A DNA stretch of 64,000 nt, from positions 1 through 64,000 of the forward strand of contig NZ_JANIAC010000004.1 in assembly GCF_024723255.1 (NCBI RefSeq). The letters are read 5' to 3'. How positions within the stretch are numbered: position 1 is the stretch's first letter; each line of letters begins with the position of its first letter. The stretch is from Aestuariibaculum sp. M13. Lineage in GTDB: Bacteria > Bacteroidota > Bacteroidia > Flavobacteriales > Flavobacteriaceae. Below the pieces are notes generated by a model, which was not told where the DNA came from, did not search any database, and worked only from the letters and a program-made list of their open reading frames with translations. A program made the translations under genes and the position numbers. This document shows, piece by piece, positions 44,491 to 54,752 of the stretch.

Positions 44491-45978
44491 ATGTATTATT
44501 TAGGATTAGATATAGGAAGTTCATCAATAAAAGCGGCACTTGTAGAGGTCGATACAGGTAAAAGTATTGCTGTTGTGCAGGAGCCCGAAGATGAAATGAG
44601 CATGTATGCCGAAAGGAATGGCTGGGCAGAACAGCATCCAGACGATTGGTGGCAGCATGTATGCAAGGCGATTGCGCGTTTAAAATCAGAAAACAGTATA
44701 GAAGCTAATCAAATTCAAGGTATTGGTATTTCATATCAAATGCATGGTTTGGTAGTTGTTGATAAAGACGGAAAACCTTTGCGAAAAAGCATCATTTGGT
44801 GCGATAGTCGTGCCGTAGAAATCGGAAATGACGCCTTCGAAACCATTGGAGAAGAAAAATGTAATATTAGTTTGTTGAATTCGCCAGCGAACTTTACCGC
44901 ATCGAAGTTAAAATGGGTAAAAGAGAACGAACATGAGGTTTTTAATAAGATTTACAAGTTTATGCTGCCAGGCGATTATATTGCTTATAAGTTTTCAAAT
45001 ACCATAAATACTACCATTTCAGGATTGTCTGAAGGCATATTTTGGGATTTTAAAACCGATAATTTAGCCGATTTCCTTCTGGATCATTACGGTATAGATA
45101 AAAACCTAATTCCAGATATTGTTTCAACCTTTGGAATACAATCGATTGTATCTAAACAAGGTGAAAAGGAGAGTGGCATTTCAGCCGGAACCCCAATTTA
45201 TTATCGTGCCGGAGATCAGCCTAACAACGCATTATCATTAAACGTTTTCAATCCTGGCGAGGTGGCCTCAACAGGAGGTACATCGGGAGTGGTTTATGCA
45301 ATTACCAACAGCCTTTCGGTTAAGGAAAGTTCGCGAGTAAATAATTTTGCTCATGTTAATTACGCGAAGGGCACAGATGCAAGAATTGGAAAACTACTTT
45401 GTATAAACGGAGCAGGCATTCAGTATCGTTGGTTGCTAAATAATTTAGCCGTGAGCTCTTATGAAGAGATGAACACGTTGGCTTCAAAAATTCCTGTAGG
45501 ATCAGATGGTGTTTGTTTGATTCCCTTTGGAAATGGTGCAGAACGTATGTTGAATAATAAAGATATTGGTACGCGTATTTCAAATTTAAATTTAAACAAT
45601 CACCATAAAGGACATTTATGTCGCGCAGCGCTTGAAGGTATTGCCTTTTCGTTTGTTTACGGCATGGAAATTTTAACCTCCGATGGTATTAAGCCAACCG
45701 TTATTCGTGCTGGAAATGATAATTTGTACCGTTCAGAAATTTTCGCCAATACGGTAGCAACTTTAATTAATCAGGATATCGAAATTTATAATACCACGGG
45801 AGCCATAGGAGCTGCCCGCGCAGCCGATTTACACAAAGGTAATTTTGAGAGTTTTGGCAAGCGCATTATGGAAAACGATTATGTGATGACTTACAAACCA
45901 TTGGAAGATAAAACTTCATATCAGGAAGCGTATAACAAATGGAAAAGAGAATTAGAAATTATATTAAGGAACAAATAA
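44491..45978 (+). CDS. xylB: Xylulokinase
   Basis: FGGY-family kinase, 495 residues, that phosphorylates D-xylulose to xylulose 5-phosphate. Seen are the first ATP/sugar motif LGLDIGSSSIKAAL, the motif WCDSRAVEIG, and the C-terminal ATP-binding glycine-rich STGGTSGVVYA. It sits between the GntR gene (1-base gap) and xylA (12-base gap). The context makes xylulose the substrate, rather than another ketose. Confidence 0.94.
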   Translation: MYYLGLDIGSSSIKAALVEVDTGKSIAVVQEPEDEMSMYAERNGWAEQHPDDWWQHVCKAIARLKSENSIEANQIQGIGISYQMHGLVVVDKDGKPLRKSIIWCDSRAVEIGNDAFETIGEEKCNISLLNSPANFTASKLKWVKENEHEVFNKIYKFMLPGDYIAYKFSNTINTTISGLSEGIFWDFKTDNLADFLLDHYGIDKNLIPDIVSTFGIQSIVSKQGEKESGISAGTPIYYRAGDQPNNALSLNVFNPGEVASTGGTSGVVYAITNSLSVKESSRVNNFAHVNYAKGTDARIGKLLCINGAGIQYRWLLNNLAVSSYEEMNTLASKIPVGSDGVCLIPFGNGAERMLNNKDIGTRISNLNLNNHHKGHLCRAALEGIAFSFVYGMEILTSDGIKPTVIRAGNDNLYRSEIFANTVATLINQDIEIYNTTGAIGAARAADLHKGNFESFGKRIMENDYVMTYKPLEDKTSYQEAYNKWKRELEIILRNK

Positions 45979-45990
45979 ACATTAAATAAA

Positions 45991-47316
45991 ATGGCATTAA
46001 TAGGTAATAAAGAATACTATAAAGGTATCCCGGAAATTAAGTTTGAAGGAAAAGAATCAGACAATCCTTTAGCTTTTAAATATTATAATCCAGATCAGGT
46101 TGTAGCAGGAAAAACCATGAAAGAATGGTTTAAATTTTCAGTAGCATATTGGCATACCTTCTGTGCAAAAGGAGGAGATCCGTTTGGGACAGATACTATG
46201 AGTTTTGAATGGGATAAGGCTTCAGATCCTATTCAGGCAGCAAAAGATAAAGCCGATGCAGCTTTCGAATTCATTACAAAAATGGGTTTCGGATATTACT
46301 GTTTCCATGATGTGGATTTAGTAAAAGAAGGAAATTCGTTTGGAGAATTAGAAAGCCGATTAGCAACAATCACCGATTATTTAAAAGAAAAACAAGCAGC
46401 TTCAGGAGTAAAGTTGCTTTGGGGAACAGCAAACTGCTTTTCTAATCCACGTTACATGAACGGTGCTGCGACTAATCCAGATTTTAATGTGGTTGCACGT
46501 GCCGGCGGACAAATTAAACTGGCTTTGGATGCGACTATTGCTTTAAACGGTGAAAACTACGTATTTTGGGGTGGTCGTGAAGGTTATATGAGTTTATTAA
46601 ACACCGATATGGGACGTGAGTTAGATCATATGGGACAGTTCTTAACCATGGCTAGAGATTATGCCAGAGCACAAGGCTTTAAAGGAAACTTCTTTATCGA
46701 GCCAAAACCTATGGAGCCTATGAAACATCAGTACGATTTTGATACCGCTACAGCTATAGGATTTTTAAAAGAATACGGGTTAGATAAAGATTTTAAAATA
46801 AATATTGAGGTAAACCATGCGACATTAGCACAGCACACGTTTCAGCATGAAATTGAAGTGGCAGCGAAAGCCGGAATGTTAGGAAGTTTAGACGCAAACC
46901 GTGGAGATTACCAAAACGGATGGGATACCGACCAGTTCCCGAATAATATTTTAGAAACTACCGAAGCCATGTTGGTGTTCTTAAAAGCTGGTGGTTTACA
47001 AGGTGGTGGTGTGAATTTCGATGCTAAAATCAGAAGGAATTCAACCGATTTAGAGGATGTGTTTTTAGCACATATTGGTGGAGCAGATACCTTTGCAAGA
47101 GCGTTATTAACAGCCGATAAAATTATTACCTCTTCGCCATATGAAAAATTAAGACAAGACCGTTATGCGTCGTTCGATTCTGGTAAAGGAAAGGCATTTG
47201 AAGAAGGTAAATTAAGTCTTCAGGATTTATATCAAATTGCTCAGGAAAATGGTGAATTGAAGTTGCAAAGTGGTAAGCAGGAATTATTTGAGAATATACT
47301 TAACCAATATATTTAA
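45991..47316 (+). CDS. xylA: Xylose isomerase
   Basis: Converts D-xylose to D-xylulose. The 441-residue protein has the catalytic His106 and Asp109 (CFHDVDL), the metal-ligand blocks [45 protein letters not shown] and [12 protein letters not shown], and GSLDANRGD. It is the class II type with an N-terminal extension. It completes the xylose route with xylB; products enter the pentose phosphate pathway. Confidence 0.97.
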   Translation: MALIGNKEYYKGIPEIKFEGKESDNPLAFKYYNPDQVVAGKTMKEWFKFSVAYWHTFCAKGGDPFGTDTMSFEWDKASDPIQAAKDKADAAFEFITKMGFGYYCFHDVDLVKEGNSFGELESRLATITDYLKEKQAASGVKLLWGTANCFSNPRYMNGAATNPDFNVVARAGGQIKLALDATIALNGENYVFWGGREGYMSLLNTDMGRELDHMGQFLTMARDYARAQGFKGNFFIEPKPMEPMKHQYDFDTATAIGFLKEYGLDKDFKINIEVNHATLAQHTFQHEIEVAAKAGMLGSLDANRGDYQNGWDTDQFPNNILETTEAMLVFLKAGGLQGGGVNFDAKIRRNSTDLEDVFLAHIGGADTFARALLTADKIITSSPYEKLRQDRYASFDSGKGKAFEEGKLSLQDLYQIAQENGELKLQSGKQELFENILNQYI

Positions 47317-47344
47317 TAATCTGTTTGCAAACTTAACACAAAGA

Positions 47345-47373
47345 AAAAGACTGCTGAAAAGCAGTCTTTTTTT
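47345..47373 (+). terminator. Terminator of the xylose operon
   Basis: AAAAGACTGC pairs with GCAGTCTTTT over a 6-base loop, followed by a run of T. It lies between xylA and the convergent lipoprotein gene. Confidence 0.8.
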
Positions 47374-47389
47374 ATTTTATATAACCAAA

Positions 47390-47794
47390 TTAGTTTTTCT
47401 TTTTCTCGTAGTGTTCGTCCGTAATTTTTTGAACCTCTTTTTCAACAGCATCACTGGCATCTTGTAATGCTTTTCCTGTTGATTTGGCTGCGTCATCTAC
47501 AGCTTTTTCAGCTTTATCAAGAGCTTCATTAGTGGCATCGACAGCATCATTAGCCATTTCATCTATGTCGTCAGCAGCTTTTTCAAGAGTACTTCCGGCT
47601 TCATCCATAGTTTCGCTTGTGGCTTCCATGGCATCATCGGTAGCTTCTTTAACGTCATCTGCGGCTTCTTCTACAGCGTCACTAACGTTTTCCATAGCTT
47701 CTTCAATCGAATCAGCTTTTTTTGTATCTCTGCAAGAGGTAAAACTTAAACTTAGGGCTAATAACAGGGCTGTGTTTAACAATAGTTTTTTCAT
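47390..47794 (-). CDS. Repetitive acidic lipoprotein
   Basis: A 134-residue lipoprotein (lipobox SFTSC, Cys21). The mature part is almost all Ala, Asp, Glu, Lys, Thr and Ser, in a recurring 11-residue rhythm (AADDVKEATDD, AMEATSETMDE, and so on). This pattern favours a long amphipathic helix, as in LEA-like or apolipoprotein-like proteins. No known domain is visible. Roles such as membrane or periplasmic stress protection are speculation. Confidence 0.75.
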   Translation of the reverse strand: MKKLLLNTALLLALSLSFTSCRDTKKADSIEEAMENVSDAVEEAADDVKEATDDAMEATSETMDEAGSTLEKAADDIDEMANDAVDATNEALDKAEKAVDDAAKSTGKALQDASDAVEKEVQKITDEHYEKKKN

Positions 47795-47930
47795 TAGTTT
47801 TGATTTTAGGTGTTGCTCATAAATATACTAAATTTAATTGTAGAAGTCTTGTTGAAATCTGAAAATTAAGTATTTAGTAATGTTTAGGGCTTGATGAATT
47901 CTCTAGTCTCTTTTATAAAAACAACTAAAA

Positions 47931-49166
47931 TTAAAATCCTAAATATTTGACAATTTTGTCTACAGCACCTTTATGTTTTTTTATGAAAGAAGCATTATTG
48001 TTTCCTGTAAATTGACGTTTGGTGTCGTCTTCAATAAGTTCTGTCAGAATGGTGTCGAATTCAGTTTGATTAGAAATTGAAAACATACCGTTATTATCAA
48101 TTAAAGCTTGAGCCTCTGGGAATTTATCATAAATATTTCCAATAATAATTGGTACTCCAAAAACCGCCGGTTCTAAAGTATTGTGCAAGCCTGTGGTTCC
48201 CAAGCCTCCACCAACGTAGGCAATGTCTGCGTAGCTGTAAATTTTGGTTAGAATACCAATGGTGTTCACAATAAAAACCTTTGCCGTTTTTAAATTGTGT
48301 TGCTCTTTTTCTGAAAACAGAACGCTTTCAACTTCAAGTTTGTCTTGAAGGTTTTTAATTTGGTTCGGTTTGATATTATGTGGAGCGATGATAAATTTAA
48401 TGTCTTTTGAAGCGTGATTATTAATGTAGTTAATCAGTAAAGTTTCACCTTCAGGCCAGGTGCTTCCCGCTACAACACAAAGTTTATCTCGCTTAAAATC
48501 TTCAATAAAATCTAAAGTGTTATTAATCTCTAACTGACTCGATACACGGTCAAAACGAGTGTCTCCAGAAACCGTTACGTTGTTGTAGTTTATAGATTCT
48601 AATAATTCTTTTGATACCTCATTTTGTGTAAAAACATGTTCAAAGGCAAACAAGGCGTTTCTCAAATGCTTGCCGTAAAATTTAAAATAGGATTGATTAG
48701 GTCTAAACGCCGCAGAAATAAGAATGGCCCGTAATTGTTTTTTCCTGAGTTCGTTTAGAAGATTAGGCCAGATATCGTATTTAACAAAAACGGTAAGTTC
48801 CGGATGTACAAGATTGATAAAGTGTTTAGCGTTATGTTTTGAATCCAGAGGAAGATAAACAACAACATCGGCAATAGGTGAATTTTTTCTAATCTCGTAA
48901 CCTGAAGGAGAGAAGAAACTCAGCACAATTTTATGATTTTTATAGTGCTCACGAAGTACTTTAAAAACCGGAAGTCCCTGTTCGTATTCTCCCAAAGATG
49001 CACAGTGAAACCAAAGCGTTTTGTCTTTTTTAGATATATTTTTTTCTAAAATAGAAAAAGTTTCGCGTCTACCTTCAACGCCTTTTTTTATTTTTTCGTT
49101 AAACGGAGCGATACATTTCAGCCCGAAACCAGCTAGTTTAATGCCTATGTTGTAAGTAAAACTCAA
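47931..49166 (-). CDS. waaA: 3-deoxy-D-manno-octulosonic acid (Kdo) transferase
   Basis: GT30-family transferase that adds Kdo to lipid A, 411 residues. The N-terminal catalytic Glu60 lies in ASLGEYEQGLPV, and the nucleotide-binding half has VAGSTWPEGE and AYVGGGLGTTGLHNTLEPAVFG. A hydrophobic N-terminal segment (MSFTYNIGIKLAGFGLKCIA) fits inner-membrane attachment. It diverges from the DegT-galE pair; together they suggest surface glycan synthesis. Confidence 0.94.
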   Translation of the reverse strand: MSFTYNIGIKLAGFGLKCIAPFNEKIKKGVEGRRETFSILEKNISKKDKTLWFHCASLGEYEQGLPVFKVLREHYKNHKIVLSFFSPSGYEIRKNSPIADVVVYLPLDSKHNAKHFINLVHPELTVFVKYDIWPNLLNELRKKQLRAILISAAFRPNQSYFKFYGKHLRNALFAFEHVFTQNEVSKELLESINYNNVTVSGDTRFDRVSSQLEINNTLDFIEDFKRDKLCVVAGSTWPEGETLLINYINNHASKDIKFIIAPHNIKPNQIKNLQDKLEVESVLFSEKEQHNLKTAKVFIVNTIGILTKIYSYADIAYVGGGLGTTGLHNTLEPAVFGVPIIIGNIYDKFPEAQALIDNNGMFSISNQTEFDTILTELIEDDTKRQFTGNNNASFIKKHKGAVDKIVKYLGF

Positions 49167-49330
49167 TGCTTTATTTGTTTGGTGCTAAAATACATTTCTT
49201 TAATACAATTTCATTGGTTACCGCATACTAATTTCGTAATTTCGTAGTCTATTAACTCCAAATACAAGTGTTAGTAAAAAAGTGTCTTTCTAGTTTTATT
49301 AAACCTTGTAAATAGTTACAATTTTTTTAG
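49167..49330. other. Divergent intergenic region between waaA and the DegT gene
   Basis: AT-rich, about 160 bases. A short inverted repeat (TTGTAA-ATAG-TTACAA, 49306-49321) followed by a T run lies just before the DegT ATG; its role is unclear. No strong promoter was placed. Confidence 0.3.
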
Positions 49331-50485
49331 ATGAAAAATATTCAAATGGTTGACCTTAAAGGTCAATATAATGAGATTAAAGATGAGGTGAATGCCTCAA
49401 TACAAGAAGTTTTAGAAACCACTGCATTTGTAAACGGACCGAAGGTTCACGAATTTCAGAAGAACTTAGAGCAATATTTAGGCGTTAAACATGTTATTCC
49501 ATGTGCCAATGGTACCGATGCCTTACAAATAGCTATGATGGGACTTGGATTACAGCCAGGAGATGAGGTAATCACAGCCGATTTTACGTTTGCCGCAACG
49601 GTGGAGGTGATTGCTTTATTACAATTAACGCCGGTGTTAGTCGATGTTAATGAAGACGATTTCAACATTAATATTGAAGCCGTTAAAAAAGCCATTACGC
49701 CAAAAACTAAGGCTATTGTTCCTGTTCATTTGTTTGGACAATGCGCAAACATGGAAGCAATCATGGAAATAGCTAAAGAACATAATTTATATGTTATAGA
49801 AGATAATGCACAAGCTATTGGAGCGAGTTACACATACCCTAACGGAACTAAGGCTAAGGCAGGGACTATTGGAAATGTAGGAGCAACATCTTTCTTCCCT
49901 TCAAAAAATTTAGGTTGTTACGGTGATGGAGGAGCCATTTTTACAAATGATGACGATTTAGCACATACTCTAAGAGGTATTGTTAACCACGGTATGTATG
50001 AGCGTTACCATCATGATGTGGTTGGGGTCAACTCACGTTTAGATAGTATTCAGGCAGCTGTGTTAAATGCTAAGTTACCAAACCTGGATACCTATAATAA
50101 AAAACGTCAAGCCGCAGCAAAAAAGTATACAGCAGCTTTTGAGGGTATTGATAATATAATTACACCAAAATTATCAAACGGCTGTGAGGAGATTTGCGAT
50201 ACCTGTGATTGTCACGTATTTCATCAATATACCTTACGTGTAAGCAGCACAAAAAGAGATGGTTTGGTAAAGCATTTAAATGAAAATTCTATACCTTGCG
50301 GTGTCTATTATCCAATTCCGCTTCATAAGCAGAAAGCCTATGCCGATGAGAGATATAATGAAGCTGATTTTGTAGTAACAAATCAATTGGTGCAGGAAGT
50401 GATTTCTTTACCAATGCATACCGAGTTGGATGATGAGCAAATTGCACACATTACATCAACAATAATAAACTACATTAATGAGTAA
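49331..50485 (+). CDS. DegT/DnrJ/EryC1/StrS aminotransferase
   Basis: PLP-dependent sugar aminotransferase of 384 residues, used to make amino sugars for surface polysaccharide. The PLP lysine is Lys192 in FFPSKNLGCYGDGGA, with the substrate motif GTDALQIAM early on. An unusual cysteine cluster lies near residues 285-294 (Cys285, Cys289, Cys292, Cys294) in a loop before the VFHQYTLRV strand; it may bind a metal. The gene overlaps galE by 8 bases, so the two are translated together. Confidence 0.9.
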   Translation: MKNIQMVDLKGQYNEIKDEVNASIQEVLETTAFVNGPKVHEFQKNLEQYLGVKHVIPCANGTDALQIAMMGLGLQPGDEVITADFTFAATVEVIALLQLTPVLVDVNEDDFNINIEAVKKAITPKTKAIVPVHLFGQCANMEAIMEIAKEHNLYVIEDNAQAIGASYTYPNGTKAKAGTIGNVGATSFFPSKNLGCYGDGGAIFTNDDDLAHTLRGIVNHGMYERYHHDVVGVNSRLDSIQAAVLNAKLPNLDTYNKKRQAAAKKYTAAFEGIDNIITPKLSNGCEEICDTCDCHVFHQYTLRVSSTKRDGLVKHLNENSIPCGVYYPIPLHKQKAYADERYNEADFVVTNQLVQEVISLPMHTELDDEQIAHITSTIINYINE

Positions 50486-51500
50486 AATTTTAGTTACAGG
50501 TGGATTAGGTTTTATCGGGTCCCATACTGTTGTAGAATTACAAAGCGAAGGTTACGAGGTTGTAATTATCGACGATTTATCAAATTCATCTGAAAGTGTT
50601 TTAGACGGCATTACCGCTATCACTGGAAAGACGCCAATCTTTGAAAAATTAGATTTAAAAGACAAAGCTGGAGTAGAAGCTTTTTTCAAGAAACACAGCG
50701 ATGTTGAGGGCGTGATTCATTTTGCGGCCAGTAAAGCAGTAGGTGAAAGCGTAAAAGAACCTTTGTTATACTACGAAAACAATATTAGTACCCTGGTTTA
50801 TATTCTTAAAGAATTAAAGAAACTACCATCTGCAGCATTTATTTTTAGTTCATCTTGTACTGTTTACGGTCAGGCCGATGAATTACCAATAACTGAAAAT
50901 GCTCCGGTTAAATTAGCTGAGTCGCCTTACGGAAACACTAAGCAAATAGGTGAAGAAATCATTAGAGATACTTGTAAGGTAACGCCATCGTTAAAAGCGA
51001 TTGCATTGCGTTATTTTAATCCGGTAGGAGCACACGAGTCTGTTGAAATAGGCGAACTTCCAATCGGCGTGCCACAAAATTTGGTGCCTTTTATTACGCA
51101 AACAGCTATAGGACTTCGTGAAGAATTATCTGTTTTTGGTGATGATTATCCAACACCTGACGGGACCTGTATTCGCGATTATATTCACGTGGTCGATTTA
51201 GCTAAAGCTCACGTTGTGGCTTTAAAGCGTTTATTAGAAGGAAAGAATAAAGAAAACTATGAAACGTTTAACTTAGGTACAGGAAAAGGAAGTTCTGTTT
51301 TAGAAGTTGTTCAGGCGTTCGAGCGCGTTTCAGGTGAAAAATTAAAGTACAAAATTGTAGGTAGACGTGAAGGTGATATTATTTCAGCTTACGCAGATAC
51401 CAATAAAGCCAATAACGAATTAGGTTGGAAAACTGAATTAACTCTTGATGATGCAATGCGTTCGGCATGGAATTGGGAAAAGAAGGTTAGAGGTAAATAA
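50478..51500 (+). CDS. galE: UDP-glucose 4-epimerase
   Basis: Interconverts UDP-glucose and UDP-galactose (or the acetylamino forms). The 340-residue SDR protein has the NAD motif GGLGFIGSH, catalytic Tyr151 and Lys155 (YGNTK), and the substrate strands NPVGAHE and LGTGKGSSVLEV. The start overlaps the aminotransferase gene, and the pair supports surface glycan precursor supply. Confidence 0.94.
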   Translation: MSKILVTGGLGFIGSHTVVELQSEGYEVVIIDDLSNSSESVLDGITAITGKTPIFEKLDLKDKAGVEAFFKKHSDVEGVIHFAASKAVGESVKEPLLYYENNISTLVYILKELKKLPSAAFIFSSSCTVYGQADELPITENAPVKLAESPYGNTKQIGEEIIRDTCKVTPSLKAIALRYFNPVGAHESVEIGELPIGVPQNLVPFITQTAIGLREELSVFGDDYPTPDGTCIRDYIHVVDLAKAHVVALKRLLEGKNKENYETFNLGTGKGSSVLEVVQAFERVSGEKLKYKIVGRREGDIISAYADTNKANNELGWKTELTLDDAMRSAWNWEKKVRGK

Positions 51501-51519
51501 TTCTTAATCGTTTAGATAT

Positions 51520-51553
51520 AAAAAGGCTGCAATAATTTAATTGCAGCCTTTTC
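51520..51553. terminator. Bidirectional terminator after galE and lspA
   Basis: AAAAGGCTGCAAT (51521-51533) pairs with ATTGCAGCCTTTT (51540-51552) with a 6-base loop and flanking A and T runs. Convergent galE and lspA end on either side. Confidence 0.85.
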
Positions 51554-51585
51554 TATTTATTGTCATTCTGAACCTGTTTTAGAAT

Positions 51586-52113
51586 CTAATTTATTCCGTG
51601 ATTGTTACTTTTTTTGTTGTTTTTAAAGCTGGCAAACAACAGGATAAACATTCCAGCTGTTACCGAAACATCGGCTATATTAAAAATACCAGTTTTAAAA
51701 ACGCCGCCTAAATCAATAAAGAAAAAATCGGTTACAGAACCGTAAACAATACGGTCGTAAACATTGGCAATTCCACCACCAATAATGCTGGCAAATGCAA
51801 ATAAAGACCAAGGGTCTATAGTTTTATCTTTTAAAATATGACGCAAAACAAAACCTAAAACCACAATAGGTAAAATAAGTAATACAATAAGTCTAAGCGT
51901 CGGGTTTAAATCGCTACCCATTCCTAAAAAGGCACCAGTGTTTTCAACATTCATCATAACAAACATATCACCAATAACATTGATGCGTTCGCCGGGACTA
52001 ACTTTGGTTCGTGGTTCAATACTTCCTCTTACAATCACTTTAGAAATTTGATCGACAGCAATGGTAATTGCAATCACTAAAATAATGTATAAGGTGCGCT
52101 TAGTAAACTTCAT
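51586..52113 (-). CDS. lspA: Lipoprotein signal peptidase (signal peptidase II)
   Basis: Membrane aspartic protease that cuts the signal of lipoproteins after lipidation. The 175-residue protein has four predicted helices, the motif NTGAFLGMG, and catalytic Asp129 (SVTDFF) and Asp148 (NIADVSV). Length is normal. It follows fabD by 33 bases on the minus strand. Confidence 0.95.
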   Translation of the reverse strand: MKFTKRTLYIILVIAITIAVDQISKVIVRGSIEPRTKVSPGERINVIGDMFVMMNVENTGAFLGMGSDLNPTLRLIVLLILPIVVLGFVLRHILKDKTIDPWSLFAFASIIGGGIANVYDRIVYGSVTDFFFIDLGGVFKTGIFNIADVSVTAGMFILLFASFKNNKKSNNHGIN

Positions 52114-52146
52114 CTATTAAATATTTTCTACAGGTCTGTTTAAGAC

Positions 52147-53028
52147 TTATACGTTTGCAGAAGCTGTTTCAGCCTGTCTGTCAATTTTTTTAACTAATCC
52201 TTGTAAAACGTTACCTGGTCCAACTTCAGTAAATAAAGTAGCACCATCTGTAATCATTTGTTGTACAGATTGCGTCCAACGTACAGGAGCTGTTAATTGA
52301 GAAATTAAATTGGTTTTAATCGCATTCTCATCGATAACGGCATTAGCTGTTACGTTTTGATAAATCGGACAGTTTGGTTTGCTAAAAGTTGTGTTTTCGA
52401 TAGCTGCCGCTAATTCTTCACGAGCAGGCTCCATTAATGGTGAGTGAAATGCACCACCTACAGGTAAAACTAAAGCACGACGTGCACCTGCTTCTTTTAA
52501 AGCTTTACAAGCTTTGTTAATCGCTTCAATTTCTCCGGAGATTACTAACTGACCTGGGCAGTTGTAGTTTGCAGCAACGACAACACCTTCGGTAGAAGCA
52601 CAAACGTTTTCAACGATTGCATCTTCTAATCCTAAAACAGCAGCCATGGTGCTTGGTTGTAATTCACAGGCTTTTTGCATCGCTAAAGCGCGTTGAGAAA
52701 CTAATTTTAAGCCGTCTTCGAAATTTAAAGCACCGTTAGCAACCAATGCAGAAAATTCACCTAAGGAGTGTCCGGCAACCATATCTGGTTTAAAGCTATC
52801 ACCTAAAGTTTTAGCCAAAATTACAGAGTGTAAAAAGATAGCTGGTTGTGTTACTTTAGTTTCTTTAAGGTCTTCGGCCGAACCTTCGAACATAATATCT
52901 GTAATATTGAAACCAAGAATGCTGTTGGCTTTTTCGAATAATTCTTGAGCTAAAGGAGAGTTCTCGTAAAGATCTAACCCCATACCTGTAAATTGTGCGC
53001 CCTGACCAGGAAATATATAAGCTTTCAT
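52147..53028 (-). CDS. fabD: Malonyl-CoA-ACP transacylase
   Basis: Loads malonyl groups on acyl-carrier protein for fatty acid synthesis. Catalytic Ser88 lies in GHSLGE, the His in GGAFHSPLM, and the start has FPGQGAQFTGMG. Length is 293 residues. It lies just upstream of lspA. Confidence 0.95.
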   Translation of the reverse strand: MKAYIFPGQGAQFTGMGLDLYENSPLAQELFEKANSILGFNITDIMFEGSAEDLKETKVTQPAIFLHSVILAKTLGDSFKPDMVAGHSLGEFSALVANGALNFEDGLKLVSQRALAMQKACELQPSTMAAVLGLEDAIVENVCASTEGVVVAANYNCPGQLVISGEIEAINKACKALKEAGARRALVLPVGGAFHSPLMEPAREELAAAIENTTFSKPNCPIYQNVTANAVIDENAIKTNLISQLTAPVRWTQSVQQMITDGATLFTEVGPGNVLQGLVKKIDRQAETASANV

Positions 53029-53126
53029 CTGTTTATTTTTATTAGATTTTTTAGTGGTGCAAAAATAGGAATATTTTTTCTAAGATACTTTTGTTTGTTT
53101 TCTTGTTGAATAACAATAAGTTGTAG

Positions 53127-54683
53127 TTATAAGCCAACAATTGCCGCTTCAGCACAGCGCTCACCATCCATGGCAGCTGATACAATGCCGCCCGCATAAC
53201 CACCACCTTCACCACAAGGGAATAAGCCTTGAATTTGTGGGTGTTCCAAACGTTCGTTTCTGGGAATGCAAACCGGTGATGAGGTTCTGGATTCAACACC
53301 AACAATATTGGCTTCAGCAGTATAATAACCTTTCATTTTTTGTCCGAAAGCTGCAAAGCCTTTTCGTAAACGACTACCAATTAATTTCGGCATTAATGAA
53401 TGTAGCGGAGCTGAATTTAATCCGGGTTGGTATGATGTTGGATTTAAATCTGCTGATAGTTTTCCCTCAACAAAATCGGTTAAACGTTGTGCAGGCGCTA
53501 CCTGGCTACGACCACCGGCCGTAAATGCCATGCGTTCTAAATTCTTTTGGTATTCCAACCCTTTTAAGGCACCAAACTGTTCGTATTTTGGTAAATCGCG
53601 GTTTACATCAATCTCAACAACAATACCTGAATTAGCAAATAAGTTATTACGTTTTGAAGGCGACATACCGTTAACCACAACTTCGCCGTTAGCTGTTGCG
53701 GCGGGAACAATAAATCCACCAGGACACATGCAGAAAGAATATACCCCACGGTCGTTAACCTGTTGTACTAAACTATAAGAAGCAGCTGGTAATAATTCGT
53801 GACGTTCACCACTACAATGGTATTGAATGCTGTCTATAATATGTTGCGGATGTTCCACACGAACGCCCATAGCGAAAGACTTAGCTTCTAAAGCAATTTC
53901 TTTTTCGTGTAATAGATAGAAAATGTCGCGTGCCGAATGTCCTGTTGCCAGAATAACACGGTCGGCAGGCATTTCATCTTTTCCATTTAATTGAATGGCT
54001 TGTATTTTATTGTTTTTAATAATGAAATCGGTCACGCGCGTTTCAAAGTGTACTTCACCACCATATTTTAAAATGGTTTCACGAATATTCTGAACTACTT
54101 TTGGCAGTTTATTCGTTCCGATATGCGGATGCGCATCAACCAGAATTTGGTCGGTAGCCCCATGATATACTAAGTTTTCAAAAATACGGCGCACATCACC
54201 ACGTTTTAAACTTCGGGTGTATAATTTGCCATCGCTATAGGTTCCGGCACCACCTTCACCAAAGCAATAGTTTGAATCTTCATTAACAAAATGTTGCTGA
54301 TTAATAGCGCGTAAATCGCGACGACGATCCTGAACGTTTTTACCGCGCTCTAAAACAATGGGTTTAAAACCTAATTCAATACAACGCAAGGCGGCATACA
54401 TTCCGGCAGGTCCAAAACCAATAATATGAATAGGTTTGGCTTTCGATACATCTTTATAATCAAATTGATATTCCGATGTTTTAGGCATCACTTCACGAAT
54501 GTAAACAGCCACTTTATAGTTAAAGATAATTTTTGCTTTACGCGCGTCAATCGATTTACGCAATACCTTTACTCCTGTAATATCTTCCTTATCGACACCA
54601 AGTGCTTGAGCCGATTTAATAACCAAAATATCATGGTGTTCCTCTTCCTTAAGAGTTACACGAAGTTGCAATTCTTTAACCAT
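53127..54683 (-). CDS. FAD-dependent oxidoreductase (NAD(P)/FAD-dependent family)
   Basis: A 518-residue flavoprotein. A small N-terminal domain (1-85) is followed by an FAD-binding GxGxxG motif (IIGFGPAGMYAALRC) and a C-terminal FAD block (CGEGGGYAGGIVSAAMDG). The middle region has CMCPGGFIVPA and VATGHSARD-like segments. It belongs to the conserved uncharacterised bacterial group often annotated FAD-dependent protein; the substrate is not known. The start is 70 bases from the end of the upstream DUF6807 gene. Confidence 0.87.
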   Translation of the reverse strand: MVKELQLRVTLKEEEHHDILVIKSAQALGVDKEDITGVKVLRKSIDARKAKIIFNYKVAVYIREVMPKTSEYQFDYKDVSKAKPIHIIGFGPAGMYAALRCIELGFKPIVLERGKNVQDRRRDLRAINQQHFVNEDSNYCFGEGGAGTYSDGKLYTRSLKRGDVRRIFENLVYHGATDQILVDAHPHIGTNKLPKVVQNIRETILKYGGEVHFETRVTDFIIKNNKIQAIQLNGKDEMPADRVILATGHSARDIFYLLHEKEIALEAKSFAMGVRVEHPQHIIDSIQYHCSGERHELLPAASYSLVQQVNDRGVYSFCMCPGGFIVPAATANGEVVVNGMSPSKRNNLFANSGIVVEIDVNRDLPKYEQFGALKGLEYQKNLERMAFTAGGRSQVAPAQRLTDFVEGKLSADLNPTSYQPGLNSAPLHSLMPKLIGSRLRKGFAAFGQKMKGYYTAEANIVGVESRTSSPVCIPRNERLEHPQIQGLFPCGEGGGYAGGIVSAAMDGERCAEAAIVGL

Positions 54684-54752
54684 GCTGCGAAATTAGTGAA
54701 AATAGCCATGATTTTTTTAAAAAGTATTCCTGAAAGGTATTTATACAACCTT

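Noticed and set aside
47484-47822. Rightward open frame of 112 codons inside the repetitive lipoprotein gene
   Set aside because: Ser/Ala-rich shadow of the acidic repeats on the other strand, with no start context.
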